Part shown: positions 55,051 through 64,000 of the stretch, in pieces | Position numbering within the stretch: position 1 is the first letter of the stretch | How the letters are laid out: every line of letters starts with the position of its first letter | DNA from: Bolinopsis microptera | Lineage: Eukaryota; Ctenophora; Tentaculata; Lobata; Bolinopsidae | Direction: 5' to 3' | Length of the DNA stretch: 64,000 bases | Assembly: GCF_026151205.1 (NCBI RefSeq) | Contig: NC_087081.1 | Coordinates: 4,769,246-4,833,245, forward strand | Translations under genes and position numbers: made by a program | Notes under the pieces: generated by a model | Told to the model about the DNA's origin: nothing | Database searches by the model: none | What the model saw: the letters and a program-made list of their open reading frames with translations, nothing else

Positions 55051-55489
55051 AGTAGTAAGGGTTTTAAAACTAATATGATCACGTGAAAAGTGGTAGTCTT
55101 ATTTACATATATACTTTAATCTGTTATGTGACAGGTTGACAACGTGGTGTAGTGTCAAAAGGTCGCCTGCAACTCACTTCAACTAACAGGCGGCTCTGAC
55201 ATTGAACTGGAGAAGCCCTAAAATACGTTTTTAAAGGGAGAATATGTGGAAGCCGGGAAATAATTTTGTGAGCAGACGCACAATTGCTCTGCCCAGAAGG
55301 TGCTGGACGCTGTACACGGCTTTGTGTTCGCACTTTGCTTCGCTCATTAACAATTAACAGCTCTGACATTGAACTGGATAATATACCGGTCAAGTATCTG
55401 GAACCAGGACACATCTTTATGAGTGCTGACTCATCCCACCATTATAAAGTGGAGTTGTCCATCAATAAACAGTCGGAACAGCTGCACGG

Positions 55490-55562
55490 CTGTAAAATAT
55501 CTGTTCCATATATTGGACCGTCGACGAGTCCAACTCGGCGCGCGTCCTGGTAGGTTGTAAAC
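55490..55562. repeat. GC-rich repeat A, full copy
   Basis: GTAAAATATCTGTTCCATAT, ATTGGACCGTCGACGAGTCC, AACTCGGCGCGCGTCCTGGT: the same order as the copy at 1738-1822. Confidence 0.65.
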
Positions 55563-55663
55563 CTACAAGTGCAGTTCAATATGAATAGGTGGGTACTCCT
55601 AGTCCTATTGTTGCGGCATGTTCCAATTCGATTCTTGCCCTCGGTTACTGGTTACTGGGCCTT

Positions 55664-55812
55664 ACCTGGGGACCCCAGGCTATTATGTTCATAAATAAAG
55701 ATTCGGCGGAATGACAGGCTGAGCGCCGCCCAGTAAACTGGGCCGCGCTCAGCCTGTCATTCCGCCGAATATCTATTATGTTTATGAACATAATAGCCTG
55801 AGGTCCCCAGGT
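55664..55812. repeat. Palindromic repeat C, inverted pair
   Basis: The two arms (about 55664-55738 and 55739-55812) are near-perfect reverse complements. Each runs from CCTGGGGACCCCAGG (itself a palindrome) through CTATTATGTTCATAAA and ATTCGGCGGAATGACAGGCT to GAGCGC. A TTTATGAACATAATAG block is enlarged in the right arm. A further single copy is at 56034-56112 and a diverged one at 35146. Confidence 0.75.
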
Positions 55813-56033
55813 CAGCCCCAGGTCATTATATGGTACAAGCCTAGCAACCGGTGACACTGACAGTAAGGCCACTGCTGGAAAAATTGAAAGTTATTACATA
55901 CTAGATTCCAGGGTGACTGTGTCCAGATAGAATAAAAATCGGAACTTGGCAAGATTTTATTCCATTTGCAATTCGACTCCATTTCTGCTGCAGAAATGGA
56001 AGGGAGTGCAAAGAGATTTGCCTTCGGCGTTAC

Positions 56034-56112
56034 TGGGCCGCGCTCAGCCTGTCATTCCGCCAAATCTTTATTCGGTTGTGTTAATGAACATAATAGCCTG
56101 GGGTCCTCAGGT
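56034..56112 (+). repeat. Palindromic repeat C, single copy
   Basis: TTACTGGGCCGCGCTCAGCC, TGTCATTCCGCCAAATCTTT, GAACATAATAGCCTGGGGTC and CTCAGGTAA match the right arm at 55739-55812. Both borders carry TTAC/GTAA. Confidence 0.65.
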
Positions 56113-57091
56113 AACCTTCGGCGGCGCGCGAAAAGTGGCATGCAACGTATGTCAAGATTTGCGTGCAAGGACTGCCAGGTACGAATTATTCTAAAAATAT
56201 TCATTTTGGGCCAAATAATGAATAAAAGTGTGCAACTATGATAATTTTGAAATTTTAGCCTATCAAAAGACAAAAATCATTAATATAAAATTTAATGCAC
56301 ATTACGTGTTTGCAGTTTGACGGATGTTACTCGTCTAAATTTCTTCGAAGAAGTAGGGGTGCACCATAAAAACAAACTTGCTCGGATTTTAAAAATTTTT
56401 GTACCATTGTTTTCTAGAGACTGTGAGAATTTTCACAGTACCAAATTTGTCATGCCTTTTTGGAAAGATCAGTGAGTTTCGCCTAGGTGCCATATTTGAT
56501 GGTGCGCGGCTTTTAGAGCAAAATTAGCTGTAAAAGTCGCGTAATTTGACCAAATTTGACCAAATTCGTTGATTTTTGTCGTATTATTTGGATATATCTT
56601 CAGTTCCTTGAATGAGATCATTCTGAAAATTGGCGACGACCTTCCAATAGGGCTTCTAGCTACAACTGTCCGAAAAATTTGGTGGATATCGGAGTTAATA
56701 TAATGATCAAAATGGGGCAAAATACGCTGCTTTTAGCTGTAACATAATGTTTGATGGTTGGATATGCTTTAAACTTTTCGGACACCTTTCTTGTAAGTCT
56801 ATAAGTAAGCTTACCAATTTTTGTTGCAATCAGAGGTCGGGAAGGATACTTAATATCTATTTGTTTGAAGAAAATTGTGCTGGCCGAAATTAGCGCTAAA
56901 AAACCATCCTACAGTCGGCACGCGCGGCTCACTGACGATGGCGCACTACCTAGAAGAAGCGCGCACCGCTTATTTCTCGAAATGACCCGATGGCTTGTGG
57001 CGCGCCGCGCACTCAATGAGGCTTCTCGCTAGATCGGCGAGATGCGCTACTGTGCCGCGCCGAGCTGCGATGAATTGACATCGTCAATTAA

Positions 57092-57165
57092 CCCGATGGC
57101 CCGATGGCAAGTGCTACAAAGTAGCGCGCACCGGGCCAGACCGTTAACAATGGTCAAATTACGTG
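57092..57165. repeat. GC-rich hairpin repeat B, copy 3
   Basis: CCCGATGGCAAGTGCTACAA, AGTAGCGCGCACCGGGCC, AGACCGTTAACAATGGTC: the reverse complement of the unit at 2004-2062, with the same pairing of hairpin and GACCATTGTTAA palindrome. Confidence 0.6.
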
Positions 57166-57237
57166 TGCGATGGCAAAAAATCGATTTTAAAATGAAACGA
57201 AAATTTTAGGTACACCGCGCACATTTTCGCCTATTTA

Positions 57238-57365
57238 CTTGTATCACGCCGTGACCCCCATTGTCGTTTCACTATAGTGACCTCCATTGTCGTTTCACTA
57301 TAGTGTTTCAGGTTTCTACGATACTGAGGAAGCCGCGCACTCGTGCGCGGCGGGTCTTACAACGT
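57238..57365. repeat. Repeat shared with 1105-1175, with internal duplication
   Basis: GTATCACGCCGTGACCCCCA, TTGTCGTTTCACTATAGTGA and GCGCGGCGGGTCTTACAA correspond to GTATCACGTTGCAACTCCCA, CGGTCGTTTCACTATGGTGA and GCGCGGCGGGTCATACAA near 1105-1175. Here CCATTGTCGTTTCACTATAG is duplicated in tandem. This adds to the similarity of the 1-2.5 kb and 54-57.4 kb regions. Confidence 0.6.
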
Positions 57366-57663
57366 AGACAACTATTTACACGTACCATAGAATGAAAATC
57401 GAGCGCTTAACCGAGCACTTTCATATTTTCACAAAAATGGATTATTAGTTTTTAGTGTTTGATAGTGTGGAATTTTATTATTTACTATCTTTTCATTTAT
57501 CTTCATTAATGTGGTGTCCATACTTATTTCAATGTTTTTATCTTAATATGTCTTCAAAAGGCGACTCTTTTCATTTTCACGATCAATAATGCTTTATCGT
57601 GATTGGTTGATATTGGATTGGTTTTCATGGAACCTCTACAATTATATTGTTAGAGATGTACCG

Positions 57664-57834
57664 GTGTACCCTTCGACGAAATTTAACCTCCTACACCACC
57701 TGAAGGTTGACCTCTGGAAGCGTTTCATCTTGCTGGAGTCGTATGATGATATTCTTCATTTGAGAGAACTTGCTAGTAACCGTGGTTATTGGAGTAAATT
57801 GTTCGATTTTATTCTTGAGTACAAGTCAATTTGA
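57664..57834 (+). pseudogene. Probable LINE ORF C-terminal remnant
   Basis: The frame ends KFNLLHHLKVDLWKRFILLE, then DILHLRELASNRGYWSKLF and DFILEYKSI before the stop. A short helix pair ending in LA.xR..W.xL is typical of the last residues of non-LTR retrotransposon polyproteins. A better preserved relative is at 62310-62550. Reverse-transcriptase motifs are absent. Confidence 0.4.
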
Positions 57835-58159
57835 CTTTTGAGACATATAATCTTACAAAGGATCACGTTTAGGTTCTAAATTATTTTAGGATTGTTGACA
57901 TTTGTAAGATTGACATGTTTGATAATAATTATTATCATTATTGTGACATAATGTGTATATTGTTTGAATAGTTTATTTTTTAAAAGTTTCGTACATACTG
58001 GAGCTGACATATAATGATAATAGTAAATAGTACTATATTTACAGTATGCACTGAAGGGGTATCCTAGGAAGTTTCTTGAACTTTTAACAGGTAACCCTCA
58101 ATTAAGTTTCCTATCATTCGGCTGAGTCGACCGAGGAGATCACATAGATCTAATGGATC

Positions 58160-58275
58160 CTTAGCTACTCCCTAGACTAGGTGACACTGGGATTCAATTC
58201 CTGAACATTTTGCGCAGAAGGCGGATGCTCTAACCATGACATGAACGGTAATCCGGGCTACCAAAAAGAAGCCAA
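58160..58275 (-). mobile_element. tRNA-derived SINE-like sequence
   Basis: On the minus strand GTCATGGTTAGAGCATCCGC resembles a D-arm with A box (TGGTTAGAGC) and the start of the anticodon arm. CAGGAATTGAATCCCAG, 40 bases later, is a degenerate T-arm/B box. The anticodon stem does not pair well, so it is a tRNA-derived relic and not a gene. Confidence 0.4.
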
Positions 58276-58404
58276 GGTAGCCACAAAAGACTAAACTTGA
58301 GCTGGGAAAGTAGTCGATGATGAATAGTTAATCCCAGAGTTTTAGCGGCTACGTAATTTTTGTTCCAGAGATGGGCTAGGAACCTTATTCCAAGATTCAT
58401 AAAT

Positions 58405-58495
58405 TTCTGACACCAGGATTTGAACCTGGCACTGAAGCAAAAGCACTGATTCTCTGATTTGTCGGTCCAGCCTCATCATTGGCTGACTTCTCAAA
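58405..58495 (-). mobile_element. Second tRNA-like SINE piece
   Basis: On the minus strand TGCCAGGTTCAAATCCTGGT forms a perfect T-arm with a good B box (GGTTCAAATCC). Upstream, AATCAGTGCTTTTGCTTCAG could be a decayed anticodon arm. The acceptor and D-arms are not complete. Confidence 0.4.
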
Positions 58496-58746
58496 CCTGT
58501 TCACATAATATATTACATATTTTCAAACTGTCATTGCTGATGAAATATTTAAAATGTTATTTGAGCACCTTTATAGATAATTCAATTTTTTGAATCGTAA
58601 GATATTAATTTAGCTCTATAATATTAATATCTATTTAAAGATGAATTGCTAATTATAAACTTTAACCTAGATGTCACAAAACGGAATGATATAAAGCTTT
58701 TACCTCGATCACAGAACCTTCACCTTACCAAACATTCGAATCAAAC

Positions 58747-61700
58747 ATGAATATCTCAAAACTGTTCAAATATGCAATAATAATTATTGCAACAGTTATT
58801 TTGATAACCTTCATCCTTCCATACAACCCCGAGGAAATTTACAACAACCAAACTGTTGTACAAACTGAACAATCAAGTCAGCTTGACCATCAAGAACGTA
58901 ATAATATTCATAGTGACTCTCATAGTGACCGTGAGGCTCATCATGAGGCTCATGGTGATCCAAGAAGTAGCAAGAAGATGTATGTTATTTTAGTGACAGG
59001 TTTTAGGACTGGCTCAACATTTTTGGGAGAACTCTTTAATCAGAACACAGATGTTTTGTATTTGTTTGAACCCTTCCATCAGAATCATATCAAAGCTCTT
59101 GTCAGAGACAACGCTATCCATGGTTTGTGTTTATAAATGTAAATTTCTGCAGTTATTAGTAAATGCCGGTATTTTTGCCAACAAATCCAGAAGTATTATT
59201 CAGCAGTAGTCCAGTCACTACCTTCAAATCGCAAGACATCTTATTTAAGACGAGATACTCCCCTTGAGAGTTGAGTCCCAGAATGGATTTTGGAAGACAC
59301 GTCTCACACTTGGCATCATGTCCATATGACCACGCCCATCTTCACCCCAAGCACAAACATTTACTTTATTTTTATATATCTATTCTATCAGGTGCTACAG
59401 AAGAGAACACACTACTTGAACAGAGGACAGCGTATCTGGACCAGATGATTAATAATTGCCAGGTTGAGTGGCCAATGTTTGGGGGAATGTCTTTAGGTAA
59501 ATTATACTATTTGCAAATATATACAGAGTGTTACAAGACTTGTATCCAAATTTTGAATGGCTCTCAAAATTTAACAAATGAGACAAACAGTTTAATTTGA
59601 GTATTGGAACATCCTGTATGTCGCATTTCAGTGTAGATAATAATATTTATCTAGGGTTATCTGACATACTCGAATTATCTGCAATACTTAAAAACTTAAA
59701 TATCACAGGTATGAAATGTGGTTCCGCTGAAGAAAATATGAAGCGCTACGGAACTCCAGAGTGCGATAAAGCAGATAAGCGCTGGGACAAACAGTGCACA
59801 CGTAGAGACATTGTTGCTTTAAAGGTTTGTTTTAACACAATGCAAGATTGGAAACATTTATAGTTTCTTAAAAATACAGTTTATTTATAGCTCTGATGTC
59901 ACATTAGGTATATAATAATAATATTTTACTCGTTGTCTTTCCTTAATACCAATTAATTTACTCAATCAGTAACTGAACTATTTACTGATCAGAGTTATTT
60001 AACTAAACCACCCTCTTCAGTTGATAAGACTGCAACGTATCCAGCATTTAGAGCTAGTACCAGGGATAAAGGACGCTAATGTATACGTTATACACCTTAT
60101 ACGAGACCCTCGGGGCACTATGAACAGTCGACTTGGATTCGGAACTTTCTACCTTGACGTTAGTTAATAAAATAAGTTGTTTTACCTTTCTTTGTTTGGG
60201 TAGTTTTTACAAAACGTATGTAATAACATGATTTCGTAATGTACATGTGTAATTTTAAAGCAGGTTTTGCTTTAATCGCTTGCTGCACTGTTGATTGGCA
60301 ACAATTTAGATGGTCATAATATTTCCAGTATGACTAACATTTCGAATGACTAACATTTTCGAATAACAATATCTTAACTAACATAATACTATGTACTTAA
60401 ATGTGTTGGTACAACTATTGAAATAGAAGCTTCCAACCGGGTCCTTAGGGTTATACCCTTTTAGTTACAACCAAATAATGTTACCGTAGGACATAAAGAA
60501 CCTGAAGGTGAAACCAAATAATGTTACCCCAGGACATAGAGAACCTGAAGGTGAAACCCCTTACTCCTGAGAAGATGGGGATAGCGGCAGCTAATCTGTG
60601 TGACAGAGAGTGGGATAATATCCAGTACACTGAGAAACTACCTGACTGGTTACAGGGCAGGTTAGTGGACAGATGCCCCCCGGACCGGACTTCGTTCCCC
60701 CCTCCGCCCTCCCCCTTCGGTTACTTCTTTATATTTTTTCACTCATAAAATAGTCCCTATTTCTCTCCGCCTAGCCTATGGCTACATTTTGTTTATCAAA
60801 AAAGGTGCGAAAAACATGTATTTTGTTGTGGAGAGGTGACATTCAGCACATATCATGATACTATAAGAAGGTCCGGATGTCCCTGGATGTCCCTATAAAG
60901 CTGTGTATAATATAGTTTGTAGGTCTGGATGCCCCTATAAAGCTATATTATAGTTTGTAGGTCTGGATGCCCCTATAAAGCTATAATATAGTTTGTAGGT
61001 CTTGACTCCTGGTTGGTAAAATAGTGCCGCCGTAGTATAGTGTCAGACATCGTCCTATGAGGTACAACGCATTATATCAGTGTATGAGAATTGAGAGTGT
61101 ATGTTACTACAATTAATAATATCATTTGAACAAAACATGGGGATTTGATTAATGTTACCAGGTGTATATAATGTATGTGTGATGTACGGTTCACAGCCAA
61201 CCTTTTAAAACTGTGCATTACATTTATTTAAAACTGTGCATTACATTTATTTTAAACTGTGCTGTACACTTTGTACTACTACATATTTTAAGAGACAAGG
61301 ACACGTTCTAGTTTTCTAGAGGAATATATTTTAGTTTTGACGCACCTCATGGAATTTAAGGAATGTAGCTTTTGTAGTTTTAGTTGCTGAGGTAAAGAAC
61401 TGCAATTTGATATCACATGTTCATGGTGCTGGATCATGAACAAGGGAAATATCCTGCAACTTTTACCAGCCTTGGTTTATCTAGGCATCATTTTTTCGTC
61501 TTCTCCCTTAATAGTCACTGATCTTTACCCATCATTACCCATTTTTACCTATTCTGTGAGCGCTCAATTAATATTATAACATAGTTAATCACATATTTGC
61601 ATAATTAATCACATAATTCCATAATTACTTACATAATTACACAGGTTTCTGCGAGTTACTCACGATGAGATGTCTCTAGAGCCTATAAAGATAGCTGAAC

Positions 61701-62042
61701 GAGTATACGAGTTTTTGGGCAAGAAAATTCCTGACGATATGTCTGATTTCTTAATTTCACATACCACTGTTAAAGAGAAAGGTTAGTACTTCCGGTATTT
61801 AAATAATCAAATTATTAACGAACAATAAATTCGCTATCCATTTACTTGTATTGCCTAATTGCCTAATCCACTATTTAGTTGAAAAATACCAAATAATTGC
61901 AGGTGTTCTTAACACGAGCAGAAATTCAACGGAGGTCCTCGAAAAGTGGAAGAATAATTTGAAGCCAGACATAGTTCGAGCGATTGAGGACAAATGTAAA
62001 AATGTTATGGACTTTATGGGCTATACACCACATCAACCTTGA
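58747..62042 (+). CDS. Golgi carbohydrate sulfotransferase (CHST1/3-like)
   Basis: Seven exons in agreeing phase: 58747-59122, 59392-59496, 59709-59824, 60021-60158, 60533-60660, 61645-61781, 61903-62042; about 379 residues. It is a type II membrane protein: short cytoplasmic start, TM helix about 9-26 (IIIIATVILITFILPY), a His/Glu/Ser-rich stem, then the catalytic domain. The 5'-phosphosulfate loop is VTGFRTGSTFLGELF (R87-S90). The 3'-phosphate site is IRDPRGTMNSR (227-236). AANLCDREW and RFLRVTHDEMSLEP follow as in GlcNAc/Gal-6-O- and chondroitin sulfotransferases. It should move sulfate from PAPS to glycans in the Golgi lumen. The exact acceptor cannot be told. Exon 5 has a duplicated acceptor region just upstream. 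Confidence 0.88.
60469..60554 (+). repeat. 43 bp tandem duplication over the exon 5 splice acceptor
   Basis: AACCAAATAATGTTACCGTA, then GGACATAAAGAACCTGAAGG at 60469, is repeated at 60512 with CCCCAG in place of CCGTAG. Both copies have an AG followed by GACATA(A/G)AGAACCTGAAG, so two acceptors compete. The second, with the better pyrimidine tract, was used in the gene model. Confidence 0.75.
60873..61010. repeat. Tandem repeat, three units of about 46 bp, in intron 5
   Basis: GGTCTGGATGCCCCTATAAA, then GCTATAATATAGTTTGTA, repeats three times with small indels. No function suggested. Confidence 0.75.
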
Positions 62043-62309
62043 GTTGATAATTACATAATATTATCATAATGGCATGTTTTTTAAAGTGAAAAGTTTTTAG
62101 TAAGTTAAAAGGTTTCGAGATGTATAATACATATAATATAATAATTACATATTTTAGTTGAACCTTTGTCAGTTGGAATTAATTTGATTGAATGTTATGA
62201 GTTATGACAATAATTTTAATGAATTGGGCATTTTTTAAATAGTCAAAGTATTTTATAGGCGAATTAGAAAACGATAAAACCAAATATGGTTTTAGATAGA
62301 TAATTTGAT

Positions 62310-62550
62310 CTATCTAAAGCAAGGTGGAAGCTCCTAGGTCATATCTTGTGTAGTGCTGATGACTCCCCCGCAGCATTAGCGTTAAAGTTTGCTGTCACAA
62401 CAAACTGTAAAGGGCGCATCGTAAGAATTTGTTCAAGATTATTGTGAATGATTTGACCCGTAGAGGTTTACAATTTAACTATTTGAATGATCTTAATAAG
62501 CTTAAGATATTAGCCAATGATAAAGTTGCTCGGTGAAACAAATTTTTACT
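62310..62550 (+). pseudogene. LINE polyprotein C-terminal remnant with frameshift
   Basis: One frame reads ARWKLLGHILCSADDSPAAL, then ALKFAVTTNCKGR. After a one- or two-base shift and loss of some codons it continues NLFKIIVNDLTRRGLQFNYL, then NDLNKLKILANDKVAR and a stop. RWK.LGH.LR..D..PA..A...FA....KGR..R..T.L...L..DL, closing with LA.D...W, is the standard end of many non-LTR retrotransposon ORFs. Confidence 0.6.
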
Positions 62551-63513
62551 CTAGCTGTCTTGATCTGTACTGATCACCATTTTAGGATCATTTCTTGATT
62601 TTTTTAATGGTGTGAACAGTTTCTTAATAATAATTTCTATTAATATTATAGATTTAAAATGTACCAGTTCGATGTATTTTTTGTTTCAGGATAAATATCA
62701 TTATCATAATATATGTGTTATGAACTATTTGACATTTGTGATAGTGAATTTATTAATTTAGTTTCTGTTGGAAATTGCAGTGTTTTACTTGGCTAAATAA
62801 AAAATAGACCAAAGTTATTAAATTTGACTCAAAATACTACACTTTGTTTTAAAGAGGAGGACGTGAAAAACAGGAAGCAAGATTATTTAAAATTAAACAC
62901 ATTCACTCAATACAAAATAAGATACCTTTTTATTTTACTAAAACTAAATTGTGAAACAAGTCCATTGTTTTTATACATATACATATAACTCTTTTCATAT
63001 AGCTGGGAACGTCATGTATTAATTTAATAAATATGGGAACGTAATGCTACATCCTTCATGTTCAAAGAAAGGAACAAGAAAAATCTCTCCTTTAAATAAT
63101 CCCTCCTGTCGTACAAGAGGTCACGTGACTTCGCCGGGGTCACGTGATCAGGATCATCCTGCATTTCCAGACTCCTACAGAGAACACAGTGATAAGACCA
63201 GAATTGCAGTTAGGATAATAAGAACTCTGTGACTTCAGGGTAGGACTTCAAATATAGATTATTTTACCATGTTGGGTGTTAGCCCTGTAAAAATACGATG
63301 TAAATTGTATAAAATACATGATATTATTATCTACCCTGATAATGTCTCTCGTAGATAGAACAACACGACCCCGGCGTCTTGACACGTGATAGCCTGCTAA
63401 ATTATTTTAATTAGTCACGTGCTATATTAAATTATTAAATAAAAGTTCTAAACAAGGGATAGTTAAAAGTAACGCCTGAGTCTAATATTTCCCTAAAACA
63501 AATAACTAAATAT

Positions 63514-63615
63514 GGGGGGGGGGGGGGGGGGCCAACCATATTAAAGTATATTAAAGTATATCCCCGGGTCAAAATCGGAAAAAATCCTACATTTTAATAT
63601 ACTTTAATATACCTA
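63514..63615. repeat. Poly-G tract followed by a small inverted repeat
   Basis: Eighteen G (63514-63531), then TTAAAGTATATTAAAGTATA with its inverse TATACTTTAATATAC at about 63596-63612 around CCCCGGGTCAAAATCGG. The TTAAAGTATATCCCCGGGTC part also occurs near 1292. It may be one end of an element. Confidence 0.45.
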
Positions 63616-64000
63616 CATACAATTAGAAGATTTATATTCTTCGTTAAGATTTACATGATGAACTATATTTTCCCTCAGATTCGCAAGATAAGCCTGTTTT
63701 AGGACTAGTACATGAATTTCCATCCAGATTGGTCCAAAATTGGCTGAGCTATGAGCTTTAAAAAATATGCCCATATTTGGGCATACGCTTTTGCCCAAAT
63801 TCGCTTTCGCCCAAATTCGATAAAATTTCAATATTCTTTAATGAGACTAACTCTATGTGAAAGATATACCTCAGTGTTTGTTGAATATAGTGGATACTAA
63901 GTAAAAAGACCTCCATGAACAAAATTGGGAAAATTGCACATAATATCTCGGTTCAGAATACTAGCCAAAATGACTTCATTAAAATTGAAATAACTCAGTT

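Larger units (their letters stand above)
53893..58746. other. Repeat-dense intergenic region
   Basis: It contains repeat A copies, a tandem duplication (54771-55050), palindromic repeat C (55664-55812, 56034-56112), repeat B (57092-57165), a LINE remnant (57664-57834) and tRNA-like SINE pieces (58160-58495). From 56360 to 57000 there is unique AT-rich sequence without a supported gene. The ORFs at 55124-55414 and 55284-55553 overlap on opposite strands and show no domain. Confidence 0.5.
62043..64000. other. Downstream region: LINE remnant, poly-G tract, repeats
   Basis: After the sulfotransferase stop come a LINE tail (62310-62550), AT-rich DNA, a CACGTG-bearing stretch (63120-63150, 63384, 63414), an 18-G tract (63514-63531) and a small inverted repeat (63536-63615). 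I see no further gene. Confidence 0.5.

Noticed and set aside
55660-55680. U1 snRNA-like start CTTACCTGGGGA
   Set aside because: Similarity stops after a dozen bases; it belongs to palindromic repeat C, and no Sm site or U1 stems follow.

Overview
The window is nuclear DNA of an invertebrate animal. It is AT-rich, its genes have GT-AG introns, and most of the sequence is intergenic or intronic and full of repeats. Recognisable genes are: a MAGT1/TUSC3-type oligosaccharyltransferase subunit, an arfaptin (BAR protein), two rhodopsin-type GPCRs, a secreted SRCR protein and a Golgi carbohydrate sulfotransferase. The lineage-specific class A GPCRs and dense short DNA transposons would suit a cnidarian or another early-branching animal. 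No marker fixes the phylum, so this is a weak inference.

Layout. 1-3.5 kb: repeat-rich DNA with short telomere-like CCCTAA runs and GC-rich hairpin repeats. 3.57-7.76 kb (+): MAGT1/TUSC3 homologue, 8 exons. 9.44-30.2 kb (+): arfaptin, 11 exons; its introns hold a 4.4 kb foldback-like element of pyrimidine satellite, a proline-rich possible alternative first exon, a retrotransposon tail, TIR elements with a captured LINE fragment, and a CA microsatellite. 30.2-37.3 kb: intergenic, with MITEs and CACGTG clusters. 37.3-38.6 kb (+): GPCR 1. 40.7-41.5 kb (+): intronless unknown gene. 43.2 kb (+): small secreted peptide-like gene with a frame break. 43.9-47.0 kb (-): unknown secreted protein, 6 exons, with about 17 tandem copies of an exon-2/5' splice-site junction. 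47.7-48.7 kb (-): intronless GPCR 2. 49-52.4 kb: a TIR element and an exact 149 bp-arm palindrome. 52.6-53.9 kb (-): SRCR gene with an in-frame TGA. 54.2-58.6 kb: GC-rich repeats again, LINE and tRNA-SINE pieces. 58.7-62.0 kb (+): sulfotransferase, 7 exons. 62-64 kb: LINE remnant and poly-G tract.

The genes do not form one pathway. Three act in the secretory route (N-glycosylation, Golgi/TGN membrane shaping, Golgi sulfation), and the GPCRs and SRCR protein are surface or secreted. Exon models were built by eye from homology and splice-phase agreement, without transcript data. The most notable signals are the foldback-like satellite element, the splice-donor array, the exact palindrome, and four genes or exons each with a single-base or single-codon defect, which could be real or assembly error.
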